A stretch of DNA of 64,000 bases from positions 620,001 through 684,000 of the forward strand of contig CAVRSV010000012.1 in assembly GCA_963723965.1 (NCBI GenBank), given 5' to 3'. How positions within the stretch are numbered: the stretch's first letter is position 1; the number at the start of each line of letters is the position of its first letter. Shown here in pieces: positions 1 to 8,072 of the stretch. Position numbers and translations under genes: made by a program. The DNA comes from JARRKC01 sp963723965. GTDB lineage: Bacteria > Acidobacteriota > UBA6911 > RPQK01 > JAPXNP01. The notes under the pieces were generated by a model. The model was not told the DNA's origin. It saw nothing but the letters and a program-made list of their open reading frames with translations, and did not search any database.

Positions 1-144
1 ATACGTTTAGTGGTTATTACAGCCATGTTAATAACATTCGGACATTGATCTACGGCATGGCTTCTATCCTGAAACGGATGACCACCAAACAGATTCTCTT
101 TCCGTGCTCTAGCATCATGCACGGATCGGAAAGGAAAGGTCATC

Positions 145-492
145 ATGCAAAAACTTACTACTGACGAATTGAGGAAAATGCGCGATCAAAGAGACGACTT
201 TCTCCTCATCAATGTACTGGACGAGGAGAGTTTCGATAAGGAGCATATCCCCGACTCCCGGAGCCTTCCGCTCGAGCGGAAAGATTTCCTGAAGGAGGTC
301 AATCGATTGGCGGGAAGAAAGGATCGGCGGATCGTTGTCTATTGTGCCGGCCCCGACTGTACCGCCTCGCCGACGGCCGGGAAGAAACTCGAAGCCGATG
401 GCTTCACGAACATCTCCTACTACGAAGGCGGAATGAAGGCGTGGCGTGAGGCCGGCCTGCCGATTCGGCAAGCCGCTCACGTTTCGCATTGA
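145..492 (+). CDS. Rhodanese-like domain protein
   Basis: A 115-residue single-domain rhodanese, probably a cytoplasmic sulfurtransferase or persulfide carrier. The fold signature is visible: an LLINVLDEESF strand near residue 20, EHIPDSRSLP near residue 37, and the active-site segment VVYCAGPDCTAS near residue 65, whose first Cys is the expected persulfide-forming residue. It ends with the typical GGMKAWREAGLPI helix. The ATG is preceded by a purine-rich AAAGGT. The gene stands alone and converges on the minus-strand operon to its right. The DNA upstream (1-144) is visibly more AT-rich than the rest of the window and holds no gene I can recognise. The sulfur donor and acceptor cannot be told from sequence. 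Confidence 0.85.
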   Translation: MQKLTTDELRKMRDQRDDFLLINVLDEESFDKEHIPDSRSLPLERKDFLKEVNRLAGRKDRRIVVYCAGPDCTASPTAGKKLEADGFTNISYYEGGMKAWREAGLPIRQAAHVSH

Positions 493-499
493 GTTTGCC

Positions 500-541
500 G
501 GTCCCGACCACGGATGGGCCGTGGCCCGCCGTCTCGGGACC
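500..541. terminator. Nested hairpin between convergent genes
   Basis: GGTCCCGA (500-507) pairs with TCGGGACC (534-541), and inside it CCACGG (508-513) pairs with CCGTGG (519-524) around a five-base loop. It lies between the convergent ends of the rhodanese gene and the ATP-grasp-GNAT gene, so it could end transcription from both sides. There is no clear T-tract, so intrinsic termination is not certain. Confidence 0.4.
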
Positions 542-662
542 TCCGGATCGCGCCGTCAGGCATCTCTCCCCGCTGGCAGGGGGACCGGGACCCGCACCGC
601 GGAGTGCCGTTCGCCGGAGAGGGCGGAAGCAGATGCCGGGCGGCGCGTTCGTCTGCAGATCC

Positions 663-2219
663 TCATCGGTCTCCCTCCGACCCGCTTCCTGCGAGGCGCT
701 TCGTGAAGACGACCTTGTCATCACCGGGAGCGTAGAAATCAGCCAATCGCGCCTCTTCCCGGTAGCCGATCCTCGTGTAGAACCCGCGCGTCGGAGCATA
801 GTCGAGCCGCCCGGCAGTTTCCACGACCACGATCCGGCCTCCCTCCTGCTGAATCCGACTCTCCGCGAACTGCATCAACTTCTTGCCGATTCCCCGCCCC
901 TGTTCGGAGGGCGACACGGCCAGCCAGTAGAGGTCGAAGGTCCCCAGCGTACAGGGAGTCTGCCCCCAGCAGACCCATCCGATCGGCGTTCCGGCCCGCT
1001 CGCAGGTGTAGGAATGGTAGTGGGGGAGGTCCCGTGGCGCTACCGCCTCATCGATGACTTCCGCGGCGACGGCCAACTCATCGGGACGGAAATAGCCGGT
1101 CGCCGCCAGCAGCCCGACGATTGCGTCCCGGTCGCGTGCTTCCGTGCAGCGGATGCCGAACGGGCCCGAGACTGCCGCACCGAAGGAGGCCGCCGAAGCC
1201 GGAAGGCGATCCGCCGACGCATTCTCGAGAAGGACGGCGACGAACTCCCGAAACTCGATACCGGCCGCCGCCAGCGCCGCGGCAAAGCCGCCATCCGGCG
1301 AGATGTCGGGATTCGCATTGACCTCGAGGACATAGGGCACGGCGGCTTCATCCAGGCGGAAATCGACCCGCGCGTAATCCCGACAGCCCGTCGCCTCCCA
1401 GGCCGCCCGAGCCATGGAGTGGAGCTCCCCGGCCACCGTCTCGGCGACGATGGCGGGGATCCGGCGCACCGTGTTCCGGTATTCGAAACTCTCGGGGAGC
1501 CACTTGGCCGCATAGTCGACAATGCGGGGCCTTCCTGGGGGGAAGCCCACAAACTCGATTTCGGCCGGCGGCAGCATTTCCACGCGGCCGCCTCTTTGCA
1601 GCAGCGAAATGTTGAATTCGCGGCCGGCGACGAACTCTTCGATGAGGGCGTCCTGTCCGAATTGTTCGTGGATCCTCGTAGCGGCGCGAACCAGTTCCGG
1701 GCCGGGCGCCTGGACGACGGACGCGGCGTCGATTCCTTCGCTGGCATCGGCGAGGAGCGGCTTGACGATCACCGGAAAGGCGAGGTCCCGGCCCGACTGT
1801 CCAGGTTCACCCGCGACGGAGACCGCCCAGGAGGGGGTCCGGATCCCGCGGGATCGCAGTTGCCACTTGGCCAGGTTCTTATCCAGTGTCAGCCCGAGAC
1901 AGAAACTGTCGCTTCCCGTGAAGCGCCGACCCAGGGAGCGGCACACCGCCGGGACATCACAGGCCTGCGCAGCGCGGCCCTGCAGGCTCTCGACCAGATT
2001 GACGACCAGGCGTTCACGGCCGCCGGAGACGGCGCCAACGACCTCTTCCAGGCTCCTCACACCGGCTTTCCGACAGCGAATCCCCAGCGCCGCGAGCGCT
2101 TCCTCGACCGCCTGCGCCTCCTGCAGGACTCCCGCATCGGATTCGGTGCAACTGCCGGAACTCTCGGCCCCGGCCTCTGCCGGCAGGTTGAAGAGGATCA
2201 AGACATCGGAACCGTTCAT
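663..2219 (-). CDS. ATP-grasp ligase fused to GNAT acetyltransferase
   Basis: A 518-residue two-domain protein. Residues 1 to about 350 are a D-alanine-D-alanine-ligase-like ATP-grasp domain: FPVIVKPLLADASEG (ATP-binding lysine), ALIEEFVAGREFN, then VDFRLDEAAVPYVLEVNANP with the Mg-binding Asn. Residues about 360-510 are a GNAT domain with the acetyl-CoA loop EQGRGIGKKL. The ATG is placed at 2219 because it overlaps the upstream stop codon as ATGA and gives the natural N terminus NGSDVLILFN. It is the last gene of the kamA-like operon. Joining carboxylate-amine ligation to N-acetylation resembles synthases of acylated dipeptides. The substrate is unknown, and the adjacent aminomutase suggests beta-lysine. 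A role in cell-wall D-Ala-D-Ala synthesis is unlikely given the context. Confidence 0.8.
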   Translation of the reverse strand: MNGSDVLILFNLPAEAGAESSGSCTESDAGVLQEAQAVEEALAALGIRCRKAGVRSLEEVVGAVSGGRERLVVNLVESLQGRAAQACDVPAVCRSLGRRFTGSDSFCLGLTLDKNLAKWQLRSRGIRTPSWAVSVAGEPGQSGRDLAFPVIVKPLLADASEGIDAASVVQAPGPELVRAATRIHEQFGQDALIEEFVAGREFNISLLQRGGRVEMLPPAEIEFVGFPPGRPRIVDYAAKWLPESFEYRNTVRRIPAIVAETVAGELHSMARAAWEATGCRDYARVDFRLDEAAVPYVLEVNANPDISPDGGFAAALAAAGIEFREFVAVLLENASADRLPASAASFGAAVSGPFGIRCTEARDRDAIVGLLAATGYFRPDELAVAAEVIDEAVAPRDLPHYHSYTCERAGTPIGWVCWGQTPCTLGTFDLYWLAVSPSEQGRGIGKKLMQFAESRIQQEGGRIVVVETAGRLDYAPTRGFYTRIGYREEARLADFYAPGDDKVVFTKRLAGSGSEGDR

Positions 2220-3205
2220 GACTTTGTCTCCCCGAAACGTTCGAGGGCGCTGTCGATGACTTCCCGGATGATCCTCAGGTAGTCCCAGTCGTTCTGATAG
2301 GCCAGGATGGGAAGATCGGAGTACTCGGGATTGAGACCGGGCAGCGGGTTGACCTCGACGAAAGAGGGCCGGCCGTTGCGGTCGAGGCGCAGGTCCACCC
2401 GGCCCAGATCGCGGCACTCGAGGGTTCGATAGGCTTCCAGGGCCAGCGCCTCGACGGCATCCCTCAGCACGCCGGCCTCGAGGGGAGGATACTCGCAGTG
2501 TCGGCGCCAGTCCTGTTTGACTTCGAAGGAGTAGTCGGCCGTCCCGGCACTTTCGCGGATCACGATCTCCATGGTGCCCATGACCCGGGCCCTCGCCCCG
2601 GTTCCGATAATCCCCGTCGTGAACTCCCGTCCGGGCAGATACTCCTCCACCAGAACGGGCTGACCCGAGCGGGCGAGCAGACTCCGGCAGACCCGGTCCA
2701 GCTGGCGACTGTCGTCGACCCGGGAGCACCCGTCGATCCACTTGCCCGTCCCCTCGGCCACGGGTTTTGCGAACAGCGGAAACTCGAGACGGACCGCGGC
2801 GACATCGGCAGGCTCGCGCACCACCGAAAAGCCGGGCGTTGCCAGGCCGGCATCCCGCACCAGGCGCTTGGCGAAGGCCTTGTCGAGGGTGGCCGCACAC
2901 ACCAGGGGATCCGAGAAGGTGTAGGGAATCCCGTGGAGTTCGAGGATTGCCGGCACCTGCGCCTCCCGGCTCCTTCCCCAGGTGCCTTCTGCAATGTTGA
3001 ACACGAGATCCCAGCGCGCGCCGGAGACAACTCGATGGCACAGCCGGCGACCGTGCCCGACACGTTCAACCTCGTGCCCGAGTGCGCACAAGGCCTCCTC
3101 GAGGGCAGCGATCGTGGCCGGCGAGTCGAACTCCGCCGACGCCTCCGCCGACCATCCCTCCGCCAGATAGTCCTCCCGAAGGTCGTAGACCAAACCGATT
3201 TTCAT
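2216..3205 (-). CDS. D-Ala-D-Ala ligase-like ATP-grasp enzyme
   Basis: A 329-residue ATP-grasp ligase, the usual size for stand-alone Ddl homologues. It shows FPLFAKPVAEGTGKW (ATP-binding lysine), PVLVEEYLPGREFTTG, and at the C terminus LGRVDLRLDRNGRPSFVEVN, with the metal ligands and the final Asn. I chose MKIGLVYDLRE at 3205 because the frame upstream is arginine/proline-rich with no fold and would overlap the preceding gene. It overlaps the next gene by four bases, so the two ligases are probably made together. Two different ATP-grasp enzymes in a row suggest two successive amide bonds, or a two-subunit ligase. Substrates cannot be read from the sequence. Confidence 0.8.
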   Translation of the reverse strand: MKIGLVYDLREDYLAEGWSAEASAEFDSPATIAALEEALCALGHEVERVGHGRRLCHRVVSGARWDLVFNIAEGTWGRSREAQVPAILELHGIPYTFSDPLVCAATLDKAFAKRLVRDAGLATPGFSVVREPADVAAVRLEFPLFAKPVAEGTGKWIDGCSRVDDSRQLDRVCRSLLARSGQPVLVEEYLPGREFTTGIIGTGARARVMGTMEIVIRESAGTADYSFEVKQDWRRHCEYPPLEAGVLRDAVEALALEAYRTLECRDLGRVDLRLDRNGRPSFVEVNPLPGLNPEYSDLPILAYQNDWDYLRIIREVIDSALERFGETKS

Positions 3206-3296
3206 GGCATTGCTCTTTCGCGGGACTGGCCGCTCCGGTCGGCCGCGCGACGGGCTGCAACCGGGGGGAACCGGGTGTCCTGCGCGGCTCCGCAGA

Positions 3297-5039
3297 TCAG
3301 GATACCAGTGCCTCCGCGAACCCTGTAAAGAAGGCAACCGCGCCACGGCGCAGGTTGCGCAGGTTATACCCCCCCTCCTGAACGATCAGGGTGGGATGAT
3401 TGAGCTCACCGAGCTTTCGACCCAACTCCCTCATGGAAGCAGTCGTGAGCAGGAAGGCGCCGGTGGGATCCCCTTTCATGGTGTCGAACCCGAGCGAAAC
3501 GACGAGAAAGCGGGGCTGAAAGAGCCGGACCTGCTTGAGAGCCTTCTGCAGCGTTTCGAAGTACCGCTCGGGCCCCGTCTCTTCCGGCAGGGGGAAGTTG
3601 AAGTTCCGACCGAGGCCCTCGCCCTCGCCCGTCTCGTCCCCAAAACCGGAGAAATAGGGGTAGGCGTAGTTGGGGTGCCCGTGGATCGAGATGTTCAAGA
3701 CATCCGCCCTCCGATAGAAGATGTCCTGCGAGCCGTTGCCGTGATGGAAGTCCAGATCGACCAGCGCGACCGAACCGAGTCGGCTGAGCTCGTCGGCGGC
3801 GATCGCGGCGTTGTTGAAGTAGCAGAATCCGCCAAAGACCTTGCGCTCTGCGTGATGACCCGGCGGCCGGCAAAGCGCGTAGGCCAACCCGACACCGCCG
3901 GCGATCAGGCGGTCCATGGCGGTCAGGGCCACATCGACCGAGGCCCGGGCGGCATCGTAGGCGTTGCGATCCAGCGGGGTGAAGGTGTCAATGCAATAGT
4001 AGCCCGCCCGGATCGCCAGTTCCTTGGGCTTTCGCTCGGGCCGCCGGATCGGGAACACATAGGGATAGATCGGGCGCCGCTGCTCCAGGGTTTGGCAGAC
4101 GCGCTTGAGGTAGCTGACGAAGTCTCCGTCGTGAACCCTTCGGATCGCCTTCTCCCCGTGACTGCGTGGGGGCTCCACACGAAAGAGTCCTGTCGGAGAC
4201 AGCGCCTCGACCAGGGCCCGGACCCGCGCCGGCCGCTCGACGTAGCCTCGCTCATGAACGTGATGGACCCGGTGCCGCTCGTCAAAGACCAGGATGAACG
4301 GAGGGGTCAGAGGACCGCTGCCGAGGTTGCCGGGCTCGGCCTTCTCAGGGGGGCCTGCCAAGTACCGCGCCGGCCGCATGCGGACCGGATCCTCGACGAA
4401 AGACTCGACCACGCGTTCGATGTAGTCCGGACCGACCAGGTGTGCGTACTTGCGTTGAAGCAGGAGGCGCACGACGCTGCGGGCCTCGGAGCGCTTCAAT
4501 GGCTCCTTCCGGCCGAGCGAATCGAACAGCAGATAGGGCGCCGGAGAATCGTCGATGGGCGTCTCGTACTCGGTCCCGACGATGGGAAAGACGCCATGGT
4601 TCTCATAGAACGCCAGGCGGCGCTGATTCTCCTTCAGGACCCGTTTGTTCGAGATCAACGAGGGATCGTCGGGCAGCACCTCCATGTAGAGGCCGCGGGA
4701 ACGCACTGTTTTCAAGTACTCACGGGTGGCCTCGTAGAGGGCGCTGCCCACACCGCCGCCCCGGATCCGGCGATCCACGGCGATGAAGTCCAGCAGCGTA
4801 CTGTTCACCTCCGGGAGATGAATCAGGAGGCAGAAGCCCGTCACCCTTCCGAGGGACGATTCACTGACCAGCAGCAGCGTCCGGTAGCCGTACTTGAAAG
4901 CGTGGTCGAGCTTGTCGGCCAACGTCTCGGCATACTCCGCCACCTCCGGGAAGTTCTCCCGGAAGATCCGCCGCACCTGTCCCAGGCGCTCTCGATCAGA
5001 GGGCAGCGCCGTACTGTAAACACGCAGAATCCGGATCAT
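3297..5039 (-). CDS. GNAT acetyltransferase-histone deacetylase family fusion
   Basis: A 580-residue protein with opposing activities. Residues 1 to about 180 are GNAT-like, with LLDFIAVDRRIRGGGVGSAL as the acetyl-CoA loop and a YENHGV segment. Residues about 245-578 are a class II HDAC/acetylpolyamine amidohydrolase domain: RPPGHHAE (391-398), GFCYFNNAA, DLDFHHGNG (428-436) with zinc ligands, FDTMKGDP near 519, and QEGGYN with the catalytic Tyr near 558. All key deacetylase residues appear intact. It overlaps the aminomutase gene by four bases (ATGA). In bacteria this deacetylase family removes acetyl groups from small amines such as polyamines or lysine derivatives, so a protect/deprotect role on beta-lysine is a reasonable inference. 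Protein deacetylation is the alternative. Confidence 0.88.
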   Translation of the reverse strand: MIRILRVYSTALPSDRERLGQVRRIFRENFPEVAEYAETLADKLDHAFKYGYRTLLLVSESSLGRVTGFCLLIHLPEVNSTLLDFIAVDRRIRGGGVGSALYEATREYLKTVRSRGLYMEVLPDDPSLISNKRVLKENQRRLAFYENHGVFPIVGTEYETPIDDSPAPYLLFDSLGRKEPLKRSEARSVVRLLLQRKYAHLVGPDYIERVVESFVEDPVRMRPARYLAGPPEKAEPGNLGSGPLTPPFILVFDERHRVHHVHERGYVERPARVRALVEALSPTGLFRVEPPRSHGEKAIRRVHDGDFVSYLKRVCQTLEQRRPIYPYVFPIRRPERKPKELAIRAGYYCIDTFTPLDRNAYDAARASVDVALTAMDRLIAGGVGLAYALCRPPGHHAERKVFGGFCYFNNAAIAADELSRLGSVALVDLDFHHGNGSQDIFYRRADVLNISIHGHPNYAYPYFSGFGDETGEGEGLGRNFNFPLPEETGPERYFETLQKALKQVRLFQPRFLVVSLGFDTMKGDPTGAFLLTTASMRELGRKLGELNHPTLIVQEGGYNLRNLRRGAVAFFTGFAEALVS

Positions 5040-6445
5040 TGCGATTCATCCGTCTCCTCGCCCGCCGTATGGCGGAGCCGGCGACGCTGTCGCTCCATGT
5101 TTTCCGGCTGCAAACAGGACCGTCTTCCCGTCGCCACCTCCCAGACGCCTCCCTCCAGCCCGTCGGACCGGGGCGTGGAAACGGACCCGTTCCTCCAGGA
5201 TGGTTCCGGATAAGAGACGATCAGCCCCTCGAAGTTCCGCAGCACCGTGTGCGTCGGACTCATGGAGAGGATGTAGTTCGGCAGGAGCGGGATCTTGCCG
5301 CCTCCGTGGGGTGCATCCACGACGAACGTCGGGATCGCGAGGCCGCTGACGCGGCCCCGGAGGTATTCCATGATCTCCAGCCCCCGGGAGAGGGGAGTCC
5401 GGAAATGTTCGACCCCGCGGACGAGATCGCACTGAAACAGATAGTAAGGCCGCACCCGGATGCGCAACAGAGACCGAAACAGCGTTTCCAGAGTCGGGCC
5501 CGAGTCGTTGACTCCCCGCAGCAAAACCGACTGGTTTCCCAGGACAATGCCGGCATCGGCCAGCTGGAGACAGGCGCGCGTGGCTTCCGCCGTCAACTCC
5601 GACGGATGATTGAAATGTGTGTTGACGTAGACGGGCTGATAGCGGCGAAGCATCTGCGTCAGTTCGTCGGTGATGCGCATCGGCAGGGTCACCGGGCTCC
5701 GGGTACCAATGCGAATGATCTCGACGGACGGGATTCCGCGCAGGGCTGCAAGAATTCTCTCCAGCACCTCGGTTGCGAGCGTCAGCGGATCTCCTCCGGA
5801 GACGATCACGTCTCGAATCTCCGGATGGGACCGGATGTAGGCGATCGCCTGGTTGAGCTCGGCCGGTGCAAGGACGCCTTCACGCTGCCCGGTCACCCTC
5901 TTGCGGGTGCAGTGTCGGCAGTAGACCGGACAGGCGGAGGTGGCAATCAAGAGCGCGCGATCGGGGTAGCGGTGAATGAGCCCAGGTACCGGAGAGTCCT
6001 CCTCTTCCGACAGGGGATCTTCGGTCAGCATCGGCCAGTCGCAAAGCTCTTCGACTTGTGGGACGGCCATCTGATAGATGGGATCCGTTGCATCGGCGCT
6101 GCGTATGAGCGAGGCGTAATAGGGCGTAATCGCCAGCGGAAAGCGGCGGGAAGCCCGGTTCAAAGGCTCGACGTCCGCAAGACCGGGGAAATACTCCAGC
6201 AACTGTTCCACGGAACGGATGCGATGCCGCAGCTGCCATCTCCAATCGAACCACCTGTCTCTCGGCAGGGCTGGGCTCTCGGGCAGGGGGAAAGGATCCG
6301 CCGGGCTCGTCGCGGGAGCCGTCGATTCCGGCAAGGGGTGAAGGGGAGGAGGATGGTCGAAGTCGGCTTCGCTTTCGCGAGCCGGCCTCGACGGCGCGGT
6401 GGCGCTCCTCCTTTCGGTCATTTCGACGTGTCTCATCGTATTCAT
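5036..6445 (-). CDS. kamA: Lysine 2,3-aminomutase-like radical SAM enzyme
   Basis: A 469-residue PLP/radical SAM enzyme expected to convert L-lysine to beta-lysine. The SAM cluster motif is CPVYCRHC (Cys 172, 176, 179). The PLP lysine lies in PHGGGK (Lys 384). The two aspartates that bind the substrate epsilon-amino group in clostridial lysine aminomutase are matched by CDL (Asp 340) and VDAPH (Asp 377). Glutamate 2,3-aminomutases replace them, so lysine is favoured over glutamate. The first 60 or so residues are Pro/Ser-rich and unconserved. I start at 6445; the open frame runs to 6685 but its extension looks non-coding. The EF-P-modifying EpmB branch is the alternative, but the GNAT/ATP-grasp partners argue for small-molecule chemistry. 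Confidence 0.88.
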   Translation of the reverse strand: MNTMRHVEMTERRSATAPSRPARESEADFDHPPPLHPLPESTAPATSPADPFPLPESPALPRDRWFDWRWQLRHRIRSVEQLLEYFPGLADVEPLNRASRRFPLAITPYYASLIRSADATDPIYQMAVPQVEELCDWPMLTEDPLSEEEDSPVPGLIHRYPDRALLIATSACPVYCRHCTRKRVTGQREGVLAPAELNQAIAYIRSHPEIRDVIVSGGDPLTLATEVLERILAALRGIPSVEIIRIGTRSPVTLPMRITDELTQMLRRYQPVYVNTHFNHPSELTAEATRACLQLADAGIVLGNQSVLLRGVNDSGPTLETLFRSLLRIRVRPYYLFQCDLVRGVEHFRTPLSRGLEIMEYLRGRVSGLAIPTFVVDAPHGGGKIPLLPNYILSMSPTHTVLRNFEGLIVSYPEPSWRNGSVSTPRSDGLEGGVWEVATGRRSCLQPENMERQRRRLRHTAGEETDESQ

Positions 6446-6920
6446 TGCTCCATCGTTCTCCGGAAGGTCACCTGCCGCACAACCCGCCTGCCCGCCGCCG
6501 TCCCGCCGCCGTCTCCCGCCCGCGATGCTCTCCGGGGCCGCACAGCAGCCTCGATCCATCATCGGGATAAGATTCAGGCCAGGAACGAAAAGGGGTGGAA
6601 TCAGGGTAAGTTCGATCTGCCCGGCCAGCCCACCACAAGATGACGGTGACAGGCGGGAACGCCCCGCCTGAGGAGCACTCGTCAATCGCCATCTACTCGA
6701 GCCTCACAACCCGAACACGGCCACCAACCGTCAGGCACAGGCTAACCTCCGATACCACATATGATGCACGATAGAACTGACAAGTAACAGAGGATTTTGG
6801 GCGATCCCGCAAATTCTTCGCTTGATGGATGAGACGGCCGACTCCTGTGCCTGCGGCTTCGGCATCTCCCGGCTGACGGAAACGATTTCCCCGGCCGCGA
6901 TTTCGGCCCTGGAGTGTCCA
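6446..6920. other. Intergenic leader upstream of kamA operon
   Basis: This 475-base stretch has no convincing gene. On the minus strand it carries a GGAGG (6746-6750) seven bases before a GTG that opens an 18-codon frame ending at 6682, and then a GC-rich hairpin (6651-6669: AGGCGGG, loop AACGC, CCCGCCT). A weak -35/-10 pair, TTGTCA (6778-6783) and TATGTG (6756-6761) with a 16-base spacer, may be the operon promoter. If so, transcription would begin almost at the GGAGG, which weakens the leader-peptide idea. The gap separates the kamA operon from the sugar-nucleotide genes, so they are probably separate transcripts. Confidence 0.4.
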
Positions 6921-8072
6921 TCAGGAGCGCACCGTCACCCCGGGGAGTTCCATCACCTGCCGCAATTCGCGACATACCGTGTCGACCTGTTCCTCGCTCA
7001 TGACGCTCGAAAAGGGGAGGGCGAGCGACGTGCTGCCGAGGCCTTCGGCAACCGGGAACGAACCTTCGCCGAAGCCGAACTGCTCCCGGTAGTAGGGGTG
7101 CAGGTGGATGGGAGTGAAATACGCCCGAGAGGGGATCCCCCGCTCCGCCAGGCGGCGCCGGACACGCTCCCGTTCTTCGGGGCCGCTCAGGATGACCCGA
7201 AACAGGAACCAGGACATGCGGGTCGTTTCCAGGGAGACTGCAGGGAGGGAAATTCCCGGCGTCCCTTCGAGGCGAAGCCGATACCACTCGACGACCTGCG
7301 CCCGTTTTTCCAGGATCTCACCGAACCTTCCCAGTTGGACCCGTCCGAGCGCGGCGCTGAGCTCGTCCAGCCGATAGTTGTATCCGAGCCGTACCGAAAG
7401 GGCTTCGGCGTCGCCGACCCCCCGCCCCTGATTGCGCAGAGACTCGAACAGGTCGGCCCATTGCGGGTCGGAGGTGGCGATCATCCCCCCCTCTCCGGTG
7501 GTCAACTGCTTGTTCGGATAGAAGCCGAAGGCGGCGGCGTGACCGAAGCTCCCGACGCGACGCCCCCGGTACTCCGATCCCAACGCCTCACAGGCATCCT
7601 CGATGACGAGCAGATCGTGCTCCCGGGCAATGTCGAGCAACGGGTCCATGGCCGCCGGATGCCCGAACAGGTGTACGGGCAGGAGCGCCCGAACCGGCCT
7701 TCCCCGGCTCCGCAACACCCGGACCCGCTCGGCCACGCGGTTCGGGTCGAGGTTGCCGCTGCCCGGTTCCACATCGACGAAATCGGGGCGTGCTCCAACG
7801 TAGAGCATGGCGCCGGCGGAGCTGACAAAGGACAGCGGCGTGGTCACCACCAGGTCCCCCGCACCGATGCCGGCCGCCAAGAGACTCAAATGGAGGGCCG
7901 CGGTCCCGCTCGAGACCCCTACGGCGCAGGCGGTCCCGACGTAGCGGGCGAAGGCCGCCTCGAAAGCCTTCAGACTTGGGCCCCAGCTGAGCCTCCCGCT
8001 GCGCAGCACGTCGAGAACGGCCCTGACTTCCTCGTCGCCGATATCGGGGGAAGAAAGAGGGATGGCAGTCAT
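6921..8072 (-). CDS. DegT/DnrJ/EryC1/StrS sugar aminotransferase
   Basis: A 383-residue PLP aminotransferase of the family that aminates keto-sugar nucleotides. It shows GVSSGTAALHLSL, VIEDACEALGS, the PLP-lysine region FGFYPNKQLTTGEGG, and GYNYRLDELSAALGRVQL. The start at 8072 gives MTAIPLSSPDIGDEE, the usual N terminus of this family, and overlaps the upstream gene as ATGA. With the neighbouring NeuC-like epimerase it may act in synthesis of a nonulosonic acid or another amino sugar, in the manner of LegC with LegG. The other steps of such a pathway are not in this window. It could also be a PseC- or PglE-type enzyme. Confidence 0.88.
   Translation of the reverse strand: MTAIPLSSPDIGDEEVRAVLDVLRSGRLSWGPSLKAFEAAFARYVGTACAVGVSSGTAALHLSLLAAGIGAGDLVVTTPLSFVSSAGAMLYVGARPDFVDVEPGSGNLDPNRVAERVRVLRSRGRPVRALLPVHLFGHPAAMDPLLDIAREHDLLVIEDACEALGSEYRGRRVGSFGHAAAFGFYPNKQLTTGEGGMIATSDPQWADLFESLRNQGRGVGDAEALSVRLGYNYRLDELSAALGRVQLGRFGEILEKRAQVVEWYRLRLEGTPGISLPAVSLETTRMSWFLFRVILSGPEERERVRRRLAERGIPSRAYFTPIHLHPYYREQFGFGEGSFPVAEGLGSTSLALPFSSVMSEEQVDTVCRELRQVMELPGVTVRS

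Noticed and set aside
489..2282. A 597-codon plus-strand open frame
   Set aside because: It is antisense to the ATP-grasp-GNAT gene, which has clear domains. Its product is Arg/Pro/Gly-rich with no fold, as expected of a shadow frame in high-GC DNA.
3204..5213. A 669-codon plus-strand open frame
   Set aside because: It lies opposite the GNAT-deacetylase fusion with intact catalytic motifs. The antisense product has no recognisable domain.
5039..6643. A 534-codon plus-strand open frame
   Set aside because: It is antisense to the lysine aminomutase gene and has no start signal or family features.
5036..6685. Longer kamA starting with TTG at 6685
   Set aside because: The extra 80 residues are low-complexity and unlike the family, and would include the intergenic hairpin. 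The start at 6445 is preferred although its Shine-Dalgarno sequence is weak.
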